A stretch of DNA of 64,000 nt from Methanobacterium subterraneum (GTDB lineage Archaea > Methanobacteriota > Methanobacteria > Methanobacteriales > Methanobacteriaceae), in assembly GCF_002813695.1 (NCBI RefSeq), contig NZ_CP017768.1, positions 1-64,000 of the forward strand. The letters run 5' to 3'. Shown one piece after another: positions 35,286 through 44,227 of this stretch. The translations under genes and the position numbers were made by a program. The stretch's first letter is position 1. The number at the start of each line of letters is the position of its first letter. Below the pieces are notes generated by a model that searched no databases, was not told the DNA's origin, and saw only the letters and a list, made by a program, of their open reading frames with translations.

Positions 35286-36341
35286 ATGAACACAATGAAA
35301 GACCTCTCCAAGGAAATAGTAAAACGCATCGAAAACATAGCCCAACCCGTAAAGATAATGCACGTATGTGGATCACACGAACATACCATAATGCAGCACG
35401 GTCTCCGAACCCTATTACCTCCAGAGGTAGAAGTGGTTGCTGGGCCAGGATGTCCAGTATGCTGCGTACCAGCACGTGAAGTGGAAGAATGCCTGGAACT
35501 AGCCCGGCAGGGAGTAACCATCGCAACCTTTGGGGACATGTTAAGAGTCCCGGGTGGAAGTGGATCCCTGGCAGAGGCAAAGGCAGAAGGAGCAGATGTC
35601 CGGATCGTTTATGGTGTGAATAATGCAGTGGAACTGGCTCAAAACATTGATAATGAAGTGGTATTCATGGCAGCGGGATTTGAAACCACCGCACCAACCA
35701 CCGCCGCGGAGATAGTTTCTGGCCCCCCAGAAAACTTTTCAGTCTTATCTTGTCACCGGATGATACCCCCAGCTCTCAAATTCCTTATTGAATCGGGTGA
35801 AGTGAATCTTAATGCCCTCATAGAACCGGGGCATGTTTCAACCATCATTGGGAACAGACCTTATGATCTTTTCTCAGAAAAATACGGAATTCCCCAAGTA
35901 GTAACGGGCTTCAACCCCATGGACGTTTTAATAGCTGTATATTTGATACTTAAACAGCTTGATGAGGGTAAGGCATTTGTTCAGAACGAATATAAACGAG
36001 CAGTGAGGGAAGAAGGGAATATAAAAGCCCAAAAACTTCTTGAAGAAGTGTTTTACATCACTACTAAAGAATGGAGGGGCTTCCCACCCATACCGGACTC
36101 AGTTATGGATATAAAAGATGAATTCAGTGATTTCAATGCTCGGGAGAAGTTTGACATTGAAGTGGGCAGTATCCCAGAGGTAGTTTCGGGTTGTATCTGT
36201 GGAGCCATACTCCGGGGAGTGTCCCGACCAGAAGACTGTAAATTATTCAGAAAAGAATGTAATCCCACCAACCCCATTGGTGCATGCATGGTTAGTAAAG
36301 AAGGAACCTGTAACATTGCCCATAGATATGGTTCATTTTAA
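35286..36341 (+). CDS. hypD: Hydrogenase maturation protein HypD
   Basis: About 351 residues. HypD assembles the Fe(CN)2CO unit of NiFe hydrogenases with HypC. Seen: IMHVCGSHEHTIMQHG, the GPGCPVCCVP motif, GFETTAPTTAA, and the C-terminal 4Fe-4S cysteines in GCICGAILRGVSRPEDC and IGACMVSKEGTCNI. ATG 35286 is preferred to GTG 35277, because AGGTGT precedes it. Other hyp genes are not in the window. All key cysteines are present. Confidence 0.95.
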   Translation: MNTMKDLSKEIVKRIENIAQPVKIMHVCGSHEHTIMQHGLRTLLPPEVEVVAGPGCPVCCVPAREVEECLELARQGVTIATFGDMLRVPGGSGSLAEAKAEGADVRIVYGVNNAVELAQNIDNEVVFMAAGFETTAPTTAAEIVSGPPENFSVLSCHRMIPPALKFLIESGEVNLNALIEPGHVSTIIGNRPYDLFSEKYGIPQVVTGFNPMDVLIAVYLILKQLDEGKAFVQNEYKRAVREEGNIKAQKLLEEVFYITTKEWRGFPPIPDSVMDIKDEFSDFNAREKFDIEVGSIPEVVSGCICGAILRGVSRPEDCKLFRKECNPTNPIGACMVSKEGTCNIAHRYGSF

Positions 36342-36366
36342 ACCATTTAATCTACCTATAGGAATC

Positions 36367-36441
36367 TATTAACTGTGGAATAATGGCAATAAAGTATTAA
36401 CTGTGGAATTATGGAAATAATGTAATAACTGGTGGAATAAC
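36367..36441 (+). repeat. Tandem 28-base repeat carrying copied translation starts
   Basis: Two near-identical 28-base units (36367-36394 and 36395-36422) and a partial third. Each unit carries GTGGAAT followed by ATG: unit 1 opens a 5-codon frame (36383-36400), unit 2 a 4-codon frame (36411-36425). The third holds GGTGGAATAAC before the real TTG start of the next gene. Duplication of a ribosome-binding region is the simplest explanation. Confidence 0.7.
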
Positions 36442-37107
36442 TTGATTAAAGCAGTAGCAGTAGATGTTGATGGCACCATAACTGATGGTAAGAGGAGGTT
36501 ATGTTGCAGTGCCATGGAATCAATCCGAGCAGCAGAAGAAAAGGGCATAACAGTTATCATCGTGACTGGTAATATCCTACCAGTTACCAAAACCCTTTCT
36601 ATATTCATTGGAACTTCAGGTGGGCTGGTTGCAGAAAACGGAGGAGTTATAGAATCATCTAAGGGTAGGATGGTGCTTGGAGATATTCATAAGTGTAAAG
36701 AGGCCTATGATTTCTTACTAACTAAGCATCCCGTTGAAAAAGTTGATTTTTCCCATCAGAGGATTTCAGAAATTGCATTCTACAGAACCATTCCTGTGAA
36801 GACGGTTAAAGAAGCCCTGAAAGATTTTGATGTGAAAATATACGACACCAATTTTGCACTACACATCACTGATCCTGCAGTGAACAAAGGAACTTCCCTG
36901 GTGCGAGTGGCGGGAGATATGGGTATACTGCCTGAGGAGATCCTGGCAGTGGGGGATAGTGAAAACGATCTGGAATTTCTTAAAGTAGCGGGAGTGAAAG
37001 TGGCAGTGGCCAACGCAGAACCTGAACTAAAGGCCATTGCAGATTATGTAACAAAGAAACCATACGGAGACGGAGTTAAAGAGGCATTAGAGAGGTTTTT
37101 ATCATGA
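36442..37107 (+). CDS. Phosphoglycolate phosphatase, archaeal HAD type
   Basis: 221 residues. HAD motifs: VAVDVDGTITDGKRR (DxDGT nucleophile), VTGN, a Lys in VNKGTSLV and DSENDLEFL. A Cof-type cap domain lies between. It matches archaeal phosphoglycolate phosphatases related to sucrose-phosphatase-like proteins. TTG 36442 follows GGTGGAAT. The stop overlaps the tldE-like gene by ATGA at 37104-37107. Confidence 0.88.
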   Translation: MIKAVAVDVDGTITDGKRRLCCSAMESIRAAEEKGITVIIVTGNILPVTKTLSIFIGTSGGLVAENGGVIESSKGRMVLGDIHKCKEAYDFLLTKHPVEKVDFSHQRISEIAFYRTIPVKTVKEALKDFDVKIYDTNFALHITDPAVNKGTSLVRVAGDMGILPEEILAVGDSENDLEFLKVAGVKVAVANAEPELKAIADYVTKKPYGDGVKEALERFLS

Positions 37108-38408
37108 TAAAAGATTTAGCCAACCAGGCACTGGATCAGGCTCTTAAAGGCGCTGATCAGGCTGAAATATATTTGGAAATCACGGAAAATGTGGATGCCA
37201 CCATACAGAATGACCAGGTGGACTTTGCCAAGGAAGCCTATTCTATGGGTGTGGGCATCCGGGTTATCTGTGGGGATAGAATGGGTTTTGCCTACACCAC
37301 CCAAACGGAAAGAATAACAGAAACAGTTGCCCGGGCAGTTTCCAATGCCCAGTCCAATCTTGTTGATGAAAACTTTGCATTCGCATCTAAATCGAAATAC
37401 CCTCAAATTAAAGGTGTTTTTGATAAAAAAATTGATACCCTAGAACTGGAAAATACCATTGAACTGGGAAAAGTAATGATTGGAACAGTTATCGACAATA
37501 AATGTCAGCCAACATCCGGTGGGGTCTCTGCTGGATGTGCTAAAACTCTGATCATGAACTCAGAGGGAGTGAACTGTGAAGATACTTCCACCTATTTCTC
37601 GGGCTTCGTAGCAGTAAACATTCCTGATGGGGAAGGTGTCTCCACTGCCAGTGAATCCGATTCATCCCGAAAACTGGACATAGATCCAGAGAAAGTTGCC
37701 AATAAAGCCTGTGAAATTGCTTTAAATTCCAGGGGAGGTAAATCAGTCCAAACCGGTGACATGGAGGTTATTATGGATCACCATGCCGCAGCAGGTCTTC
37801 TTTCAACGTTCTCCCAAGCAATAAATGGTGACAATGTCCAGAGGGGAAGATCAATCTACTTTGATAAAATGGATACCAAGGTTTCATCATCTTCCCTGAG
37901 CATCTATGATGACGGGACCCTCAAAGGAGGCCTTTACTCTTCCCAATGTGATGGAGAAGGAACACCCACCCAGAAAACAGCCATAATCGAAGATGGAATC
38001 TTACGAAACTTTTTGTATGACATACACACTGCTAACAAGGGAAATGTACAGAGTACGGGTAATGGGATGCGGGCTTCCTTCAACGACATGCCTTCAGTAA
38101 GTTTGTCAAATCTTATCGTTAATTTTAAAGATTTTAAAGAAATTTCAGAAATAAAAGATGGTCTGTTGGTTACCGATGTTCTGGGAGCGCACACTGCCAA
38201 TCCCATATCTGGAGATTTTTCAGTGGAAGCAATGAACGCCTTTAAAATTGAAAACGGGGAATTAGTTTATCCAATTAAAAATGCCATGCTCTCAGGGAAT
38301 ATTTTTTCACTTTTGAAGGATTCAAAGGCAGCTTCCCAGCAAACACGGCAGTTAGGGCCTTTTGTTGTACCTCCTCTTAATGTGTCCAGTCTACGGGTTG
38401 TTGGGTAA
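37104..38408 (+). CDS. TldD/PmbA family protein (TldE-like)
   Basis: 434 residues. The family fold is clear (ENVDATIQNDQVDFAKEAYSMGVGIRV, then NSEG and the C-terminal NPISGDFSVEAMNAF). The HExxxH zinc motif of TldD is absent; the region reads DHHAAAGLLSTF, so this is the non-catalytic TldE/PmbA partner type. TldD/E proteases trim peptides and process some modified-peptide precursors. A TldD partner is not in the window. Overlaps the upstream phosphatase gene. Confidence 0.85.
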   Translation: MIKDLANQALDQALKGADQAEIYLEITENVDATIQNDQVDFAKEAYSMGVGIRVICGDRMGFAYTTQTERITETVARAVSNAQSNLVDENFAFASKSKYPQIKGVFDKKIDTLELENTIELGKVMIGTVIDNKCQPTSGGVSAGCAKTLIMNSEGVNCEDTSTYFSGFVAVNIPDGEGVSTASESDSSRKLDIDPEKVANKACEIALNSRGGKSVQTGDMEVIMDHHAAAGLLSTFSQAINGDNVQRGRSIYFDKMDTKVSSSSLSIYDDGTLKGGLYSSQCDGEGTPTQKTAIIEDGILRNFLYDIHTANKGNVQSTGNGMRASFNDMPSVSLSNLIVNFKDFKEISEIKDGLLVTDVLGAHTANPISGDFSVEAMNAFKIENGELVYPIKNAMLSGNIFSLLKDSKAASQQTRQLGPFVVPPLNVSSLRVVG

Positions 38409-38516
38409 TGTTTTGTAAGTTAATTTTACCAACTATATGATAAGCGGTGCCAGAGGGATAAGTCAACAAAGGGTTAATAAGAATTTATGAACCAGTTGGA
38501 TTATAATTAGTTGAAA

Positions 38517-39603
38517 ATGATGGAAAGGAGTAAAAAATCAGCTATCCCTAACTACATGGCTGTGATGGCTAATCAGCAGTTATCAAGGTGTAAAATAGCT
38601 TCTATGATGGCTGTTGAGGATAGTGATGAGGATGATGTTATATGGGCTGAACATGAAATTCTGAGAAAGGATTTCAACAAATTTTATGAGGAAAATTCTC
38701 AACTAAATAAAATTACTGCCAATAAAGAGTTTAATACTGTTCTAGATGCTCTTAAAATTAACTCCACTCAAATAAATAATTATAAACCCTCCTTCTCCTA
38801 CTTGGATCTCAAGGTGAAACTCGCCGAGAGAGTGTCAAGATACTGTCATTTCTGTGAAAAGGCGTGTGGTGTTGATAGAAGATATGAAAAGGGTGGATGT
38901 GGCGTGGGTGATCCTTTAATTGCATCAGAGTTCCTGCATGTGGGTGAAGAACCACCATTGGTCCCCAGCCATACTGTTTTTTTTGCAGGGTGCAATTTCA
39001 ACTGTGTTTACTGTCAAAACTGGGATATCAGTCAGCAACCAAACCGGGGCATCCCCATAAGTGAGGAAAACCTGGCTTTGATCGTTGGAAAAAGGAGAAG
39101 TGAAGGCTCCCGGAATGTAAATTTTGTAGGGGGCGATCCCACTCCCAATCTGCCCTACGTCATCCGCACCATGCAACTGGTAAAGGAAAACATACCTGTG
39201 GTATGGAACAGTAACTTGTACCTCTCCCTGGATGCCATGCATATTCTGGATGGATTTGCTGATCTTTATCTGACGGATTTCAAATATGGTAATAATGAAT
39301 GTGCCCAGAGACTTTCTGGAATCCCGGACTATTTGGGTCGTAATCACCAGATGGCCTGGAAGGCAGGGGATATGATAATCCGCCATTTAGTTCTACCCAA
39401 CCATATGGAATGTTGTTCAAAACCCATCTTAAATTGGATATCCGAAAATCTGGGGCTGGAGGTAGTGCTTAATTATTATGGGACAGTATCGTCCAGTTTA
39501 CCATGCATCCGATTATGGAGAAATCTCCCGACATCTCCTTCAAAGTGAATTAGGGGAAGTGATTCAGCATGCTCAGGATTTAGGATTTAAAAATCTTATT
39601 TAG
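38517..39603 (+). CDS. PflX-type radical SAM protein, frameshifted near the C-terminus
   Basis: About 361 residues when one base is removed. Radical SAM site CNFNCVYC lies mid-chain after a cysteine-rich region CHFCEKACGVDRRYEKGGCGVG. NFVGGDPTPNLPY is the SAM-binding block. The family is COG1313 (PflX), related to pyruvate formate-lyase activases. The main frame stops at 39548 after a frameshifted tail; deleting one T near 39473-39475 (AATTATTATG to AATATTATG) restores VVLNIMGQYRPVYHASDYGEI and continues to TAG 39601-39603. ATG 38517 or 38520 and TTG 38511 are possible starts. Confidence 0.82.
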
Positions 39604-39867
39604 AATATAATTGCCTTTACTACTGGTATTAATCTTACTAATACCATTATTTTTGTTTTTACTATTGCCATTATTCTTACTATTTCCATTATATTTCCAT
39701 TACCTTCATATGGTTTAATAAAATGGAAGATAATAGTATTAAGATATTAAATTGAAATTAAAAGATTATATTAGTAAATAAAATAAATTTAATTTAAATT
39801 AATTAAAACCATTAATGTTTAAGAAATCAATTTTATAATATTTCTAAGGATATTTTAGGGGATTTAT
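39604..39867. other. Low-complexity intergenic region
   Basis: Rich in the words TACTATT, CCATTAT and ATTTCCATTA, probably slippage-derived. It ends with the promoter of the next gene; AGGGGATTTAT is its ribosome binding site. No gene seen. Confidence 0.4.
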
Positions 39868-40104
39868 ATGGAAAAAATTGAAAGTAACAAACCAGTTTCG
39901 GCTGATGACATTTTTAATGATATTAAGGAAGATTTCCCGGGTGTGGAAAGGGTAGTTATGGAAGACGAGAATGAAACAGTTTTTTGTATCTACGCAGCAG
40001 ACGATGTACTCTGGGAAATATTTGAAGATTGGTTGGAACTGGTGAGCAGTATTGAGTTCAACGCTGGAACCAATGAAGAACATTACTTGCGAGTGATACC
40101 ATAA
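39868..40104 (+). CDS. 78-residue acidic hypothetical protein
   Basis: Very acidic small soluble protein with repeated Glu/Asp and three Trp late in the chain (VLWEIFEDWLELV). No recognised domain, no membrane helix. The AGGGGATTTAT ribosome binding site before ATG 39868 and clean flanks make it a credible gene. It stands alone. Function unknown. Confidence 0.6.
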   Translation: MEKIESNKPVSADDIFNDIKEDFPGVERVVMEDENETVFCIYAADDVLWEIFEDWLELVSSIEFNAGTNEEHYLRVIP

Positions 40105-40242
40105 ATCTAATATTCACTTTATTAAATGTATTATTTTCAAGTTTAGTTTATTTTAATTAATTAGCTCTAGATTATTTTCAAATTCTAGTCAAATTTTTCA
40201 AATTGGGTTGATTTTGGCTGTTCATAATTGTTTATCCACAAA

Positions 40243-40986
40243 TCAAATGGTTTTGAGAAATTGAAGTATGGCCTTAATGGTCTGATTCTGTTGCTCTTCT
40301 CGGGTTATGGTACTGTTGTTATCTCCTGCCTGGATCCCGTAATCCCCATAGTTGTAATGATTTCCACCCTCAATGGTGATGAAAGTGGTGTTAACCGGGA
40401 ATTTACCAAGATTAGCAGAAATATCCTCAGACAGGGTAAACCCATCCAGTGATCCTCTAATTGACAGAGCTTTAAATGTAGCGTTTGATGCATTTGATGA
40501 GGGATAAGCCGCTAAATAAATGACTCCATTAATTTTATCCGGATTATTCACTGCATAATCGGATGCAAAAACACCACCTAACGAATGACCACCAATCACC
40601 CAGGAACTTATCTCCTGATAATTTTTGATTACATCATCTGCTTTGTTCGTACCAAAAAATGCTAAATTAAATGGCATTTTCACAATTATAGTAGTATAAC
40701 CATTATTAGCTAGTTGGGATGCTATTACAGAGTAAGATTCTGCTTGTACCTTGGCCCCGGGATAAATTATTACCCCTGTGGTGCTCTGGTTACTGTTGGG
40801 GGTGAATGTAATAAAATCAACGGTATTCTGTACAATGTAAGTGTCGGTTGAGTTTAATGCAACCATTGCCCGGCTATCTGCATGATAATAATCAGAAACA
40901 TAATAGGTAAAGGCACCTACCCCAATAAAAATAATTATTAAAAGGGTAATAATGATTATTTTCTTTTTATATTGCAACATACTCAT
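40243..40986 (-). CDS. Membrane-anchored alpha/beta hydrolase
   Basis: 247 residues. An N-terminal membrane helix (about 8-29) places the enzyme outside the cell. The fold shows GVIIYPGAKV (oxyanion strand), the nucleophile elbow GGHSLGGVFA, an Asp near SLDG and a His in EGGNHYNYG. N-glycosylation sequons are frequent (NNST, NQS, NAS). It probably hydrolyses an ester outside the membrane; the substrate is unknown. Confidence 0.8.
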   Translation of the reverse strand: MSMLQYKKKIIIITLLIIIFIGVGAFTYYVSDYYHADSRAMVALNSTDTYIVQNTVDFITFTPNSNQSTTGVIIYPGAKVQAESYSVIASQLANNGYTTIIVKMPFNLAFFGTNKADDVIKNYQEISSWVIGGHSLGGVFASDYAVNNPDKINGVIYLAAYPSSNASNATFKALSIRGSLDGFTLSEDISANLGKFPVNTTFITIEGGNHYNYGDYGIQAGDNNSTITREEQQNQTIKAILQFLKTI

Positions 40987-41087
40987 TTAATTGACCGTTT
41001 ATTATTTTTTTAGATTAAATTCAAAAAAATAGGTTAGTAATCTAGTTTTATTATCCACCAGATTACTATTCCCAATTCACATTTTTT

Positions 41088-41909
41088 TCATGGTGCGAAA
41101 ACCCCCACAAACGCCAGCCAGGCCAGTGCAGTTTTGGCAATCAGACTGAGGATGATGTACACCCTTTCACCGTAGAGATAGTCCTTCCATTTCCCAACAC
41201 CCTTGTACTGCAGTACCATGTTAATGGAGAATGTGTTGAACATGATAAAGTAGATGGCCAGTATGGCGTAAACAAATGTGGGCGGGTTGGTCTCAGTGGA
41301 TCCCAGAGCAGCTATGAAGTAGGCAGCCAGGACCACCCATGGGGTGAATCCAGCGAGGGCTCCAAGTAGATATGCGGACCAGTCAGTTTTTTTGGTGTAA
41401 TAGTTGATCTTTTCCATTAAAAAGCCGCACATGATCATCACGGCATTCAGGACGAAGATCATTACCAAGGACCATAAATCCCAAACTCCCACGAAGGTGG
41501 CGATTATAACCAGCATGATGGAGCTGGAAAAGAAATACTCATACCAACGGTAGGGATTCATACCCTTCATCAGATTATCATTGTAATTTTTAGTCTTTAC
41601 AAAGGCAATGGTAAAATGGGCAATGGCTGAAATCAACAGGAATGAAGAAAGTATCACTCCCAAGTAACCAACAGTATATGCCACCGTGGGATCTGGCACG
41701 ATCTCGGCTACAAAGGGTCTAACTGATATTATATTAAATTTGATGTAAAATGTGTAGATATTCTGGGTCCAGGTAAGCCACAAACCCAGGGCGATCATGA
41801 TTATTCCCTGGATGAAGTGCAGTGCACCTGCTCCAATGTTAAGTTTTCTCAACCCCTTCAAACTTATGGAAGACTTGGCAATAAGTTCCCTTCTCATTTC
41901 ATTATCCAT
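41088..41909 (-). CDS. Heliorhodopsin
   Basis: 273 residues, seven membrane helices. The last helix carries the retinal Schiff-base lysine, Lys259 in LSLIAKTALAW. From memory of heliorhodopsin 48C12, equivalents of its key residues are here: Glu124 in WYEYFFSSS (counterion), His31 in GALHFIQ and His98 in AIAHFTI, plus VLQYKGVGKWKDYLYGER ahead of helix G. These place it in the heliorhodopsins, not the pump/sensor type 1 rhodopsins. ATG 41909 is chosen because GGGGGGTTGAT precedes it and the extra upstream residues are not rhodopsin-like. No retinal synthesis gene is in the window. It is divergent from a SOUL gene. Confidence 0.93.
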   Translation of the reverse strand: MDNEMRRELIAKSSISLKGLRKLNIGAGALHFIQGIIMIALGLWLTWTQNIYTFYIKFNIISVRPFVAEIVPDPTVAYTVGYLGVILSSFLLISAIAHFTIAFVKTKNYNDNLMKGMNPYRWYEYFFSSSIMLVIIATFVGVWDLWSLVMIFVLNAVMIMCGFLMEKINYYTKKTDWSAYLLGALAGFTPWVVLAAYFIAALGSTETNPPTFVYAILAIYFIMFNTFSINMVLQYKGVGKWKDYLYGERVYIILSLIAKTALAWLAFVGVFAP

Positions 41910-42150
41910 TATCAACCCCCCTTTGTTACTATAATATTTATCCAGTAATGTTATTAAATCATGTGGGGGGTGGGAATTAAAGAAAATAGAACAGCAGATA
42001 TCTATGTGATGATCCAACATTACTTCATTTCCCAATCAGAATTTCTTTTGCCACATATTTTTCTTTATTTGCACTGGAAAATCATTTAAGTAAGTTTAGA
42101 GAAAGTAATAATCTGATTATAGTATCAAACAGTGAAGGGGGCCTGTTAGA

Positions 42151-42768
42151 ATAACTGAAAGTCCAGCATATACTGTTGAAAGTAAGGATGGTGACATTGA
42201 AATCAGAGTATATCCGGGTTATATCTTAGCCCAGGTGGATGTGGTGGCAGATTATGATCAGGCCATTGGTATGGGATTTTCCATACTGGCAACCTATATT
42301 TTTGGAGGGAATAAAAAAAGTTCCAAAATACCCATGACTGCACCAGTATCGGGGGAAAACATATCTAATTCTGAAAAAATTCCCATGACTGCCCCGGTTA
42401 CAGAGGAAGCTGTTGAAGAAGTAGATGATGAATCTGAAAATATTCCACTGTATGCCCCAGTAAATGGGGAATCAGGGGAGCATACTTATAGAATATCATT
42501 TACCATGCCTTCCAAGTACACCCTGGATACACTCCCTATTCCTGATGATGAGCGGATCAAATTTAAGGAAATACGTAACCAGAAGATGGCTGTTTTAAGG
42601 TTCAAAGGCCGGGTGAATCATAAGTTAGCCAATGAAGAGATGGTAGAGTTAAAGGAATGGCTTAATAAAAATAATATCAAACCGAAATCAAATTTCATAG
42701 TGGCACAATATAATAATCCCGCAGTACCCGGATTTTTTAGAAGAAATGAGGTCATGGTTGAAGTTTAG
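42151..42768 (+). CDS. SOUL heme-binding family protein with apparent AUA start
   Basis: About 205 residues. SOUL/HBP family features: GDIEIRVYPGYILAQVDV, then KIPMTAPVSG twice (the family's core motif), RISFTMPSKYTLDTLPIP, and C-terminal AQYNNPAVPGFFRRNEVMVEV. The first standard start is GTG 42235, which would remove 28 conserved residues and has no ribosome binding site. The frame is open from after TGA near 42131 and has no ATG/GTG/TTG before 42235. ATA 42151, nine bases after GAAGGGGG, gives TESPAYTVESKDGDIEIRVY, matching the usual N-terminus. The family binds heme or other tetrapyrroles. Confidence 0.8.
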   Translation: MTESPAYTVESKDGDIEIRVYPGYILAQVDVVADYDQAIGMGFSILATYIFGGNKKSSKIPMTAPVSGENISNSEKIPMTAPVTEEAVEEVDDESENIPLYAPVNGESGEHTYRISFTMPSKYTLDTLPIPDDERIKFKEIRNQKMAVLRFKGRVNHKLANEEMVELKEWLNKNNIKPKSNFIVAQYNNPAVPGFFRRNEVMVEV

Positions 42769-42830
42769 GATTGCTGTGATACAAATTAAGATTAAGAGTA
42801 ATGATTGAGATTCAATTGGGGTTTAATCAA

Positions 42831-43505
42831 ATGATATGTGAAAATTGTGGTGCTCGAATAGATAAAGGGGAGAGTCAATGTCCTAAGTGTGGGATGGAAC
42901 TATTTAATCCCAACCACAAACCCCTGCAGAAGAAGTATTTAAGGGGAGAATACTTGCAAGGGGATGAAAGCTCACCAGAACCCTACTACTTGGAAGAGGA
43001 AAACCTTTCCAGGGACACATATCAACCGGAACCATACCAGAATTGGGATGATTATGATAAGGATCCTCATGAAGAAAACCATCAAAAAAAGGATTATGAG
43101 GGGGTAAATGATCCAGAAACTGCGTATGATAATGAATTTGAACCTAATAATAACCCTAATCCTAATGTGGCGGATATAAACCATAATCAAGATATTAGTA
43201 GGGATACTAATCACAGTAAGCATTACTCTGAAAGGAGTTATAATAAAAAATATGATAGGGAGAGGGGTTACGATAATAAATATGGTAAAAGTAAAGGTTA
43301 TAAAGGGAAATTTAATCAAGAAAATTACCATCAGAAAAACAAATCAGTGAGAAGAGGGTATGATCTAGATGCATATTATGGATCTGAGGAAAAAAAAAGT
43401 TCAATACTGACAACTGCCATCCTCTTTTTAGTTCTGGCACTGATCATAGGATTCGTTATGGGATTCATTTTCTTTTCAGGGAAAATTCAGAATCTCCTCA
43501 CCTGA
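42831..43505 (+). CDS. Zinc-ribbon protein with disordered linker and C-terminal membrane anchor
   Basis: About 224 residues. N-terminal zinc ribbon CENCGARIDKGESQCPKCG (CxxC, CxxC). The middle ~150 residues are polar, rich in Asn, Tyr, Asp, Lys and Gln, and likely unfolded. One membrane helix near 197-218 ends the chain. It is of the tail-anchored archaeal zinc-ribbon type with unknown role. ATG 42831 follows GGGGTTTA. Downstream of the SOUL gene on the same strand after ~60 bases. Confidence 0.7.
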   Translation: MICENCGARIDKGESQCPKCGMELFNPNHKPLQKKYLRGEYLQGDESSPEPYYLEEENLSRDTYQPEPYQNWDDYDKDPHEENHQKKDYEGVNDPETAYDNEFEPNNNPNPNVADINHNQDISRDTNHSKHYSERSYNKKYDRERGYDNKYGKSKGYKGKFNQENYHQKNKSVRRGYDLDAYYGSEEKKSSILTTAILFLVLALIIGFVMGFIFFSGKIQNLLT

Positions 43506-43623
43506 AACACTCTTTTTTTAATTTGGACTTAGAAGTCTTAAAATATCATTAACCAAATTTTAAACCATTTAACCGAGGTTAAACCATTTTAAAACTCAGA
43601 TTAATATATCCTCCAGTGATATT

Positions 43624-44148
43624 ATGAATATTTTGATAACCGGACCACCGGGTATTGGCAAAACCACTATCTTGAAACAGATAGAACGGAAAATTCAGGA
43701 TCAGGGACATGCTATTGGGGGGATGTATTGTCCGGAAATAAGAGAAAATGGTCGGAGAACTGGTTTCAACATCATCGATATTGCATCCGGTCAGAAAGGA
43801 ATCCTGGCAAGCATACACAATACCACAGGTCCGATGGTGGGCAGATATAAGGTTAGTCTCAATGACATCCAAGAAATAGGCATATACTCCCTGGAAAACG
43901 CCATGGAAACCTCTGATTACGTATTGATTGATGAGATTGCACCCATGGAACTTAAAAGTAGTAACTTCTCCCAAACTGTCTGGAGGGTGATGGAAAGTGA
44001 AAAACTGGTAATTGCAGTTATTCATCAGCGTTCCAATCACCCATTTATTTTAAAGGTTAAAAGTAGGAAAGATGTGATGATTTTCTGTTTAACCCGGGAA
44101 AATAGGGATAACGTTCTGGAAAATATTATGGAATCATTAGGATTGTAA
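43624..44148 (+). CDS. Nucleoside-triphosphatase, THEP1 family
   Basis: 174 residues. Walker A GPPGIGKTTI and Walker B VLIDEIAPMEL, with the GGMYCPEIRENGRRTGFNIID block typical of THEP1/NTPase_1. These enzymes hydrolyse NTPs broadly, in vitro at slow rates; their cell role is unclear. GTGATATT precedes ATG 43624. Single gene. Confidence 0.88.
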   Translation: MNILITGPPGIGKTTILKQIERKIQDQGHAIGGMYCPEIRENGRRTGFNIIDIASGQKGILASIHNTTGPMVGRYKVSLNDIQEIGIYSLENAMETSDYVLIDEIAPMELKSSNFSQTVWRVMESEKLVIAVIHQRSNHPFILKVKSRKDVMIFCLTRENRDNVLENIMESLGL

Positions 44149-44227
44149 AAAAAACATTGAGATGGTTAAAAAATTCTATTTATTAATCTAATAAAAAATT
44201 TTTCCTCAAATAAAATTAATAGGAGGA

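Noticed and set aside
37104..38408. TldE-like protein considered as an active zinc protease
   Set aside because: The HExxxH motif of TldD is not present; the matching region reads DHHAAAGLL.
42972..43331. Hydrophobic minus-strand frame of 119 codons
   Set aside because: It is the reverse of the Asn/Tyr/Asp-rich linker of the zinc-ribbon protein, which yields Ile/Val-rich nonsense resembling membrane segments.
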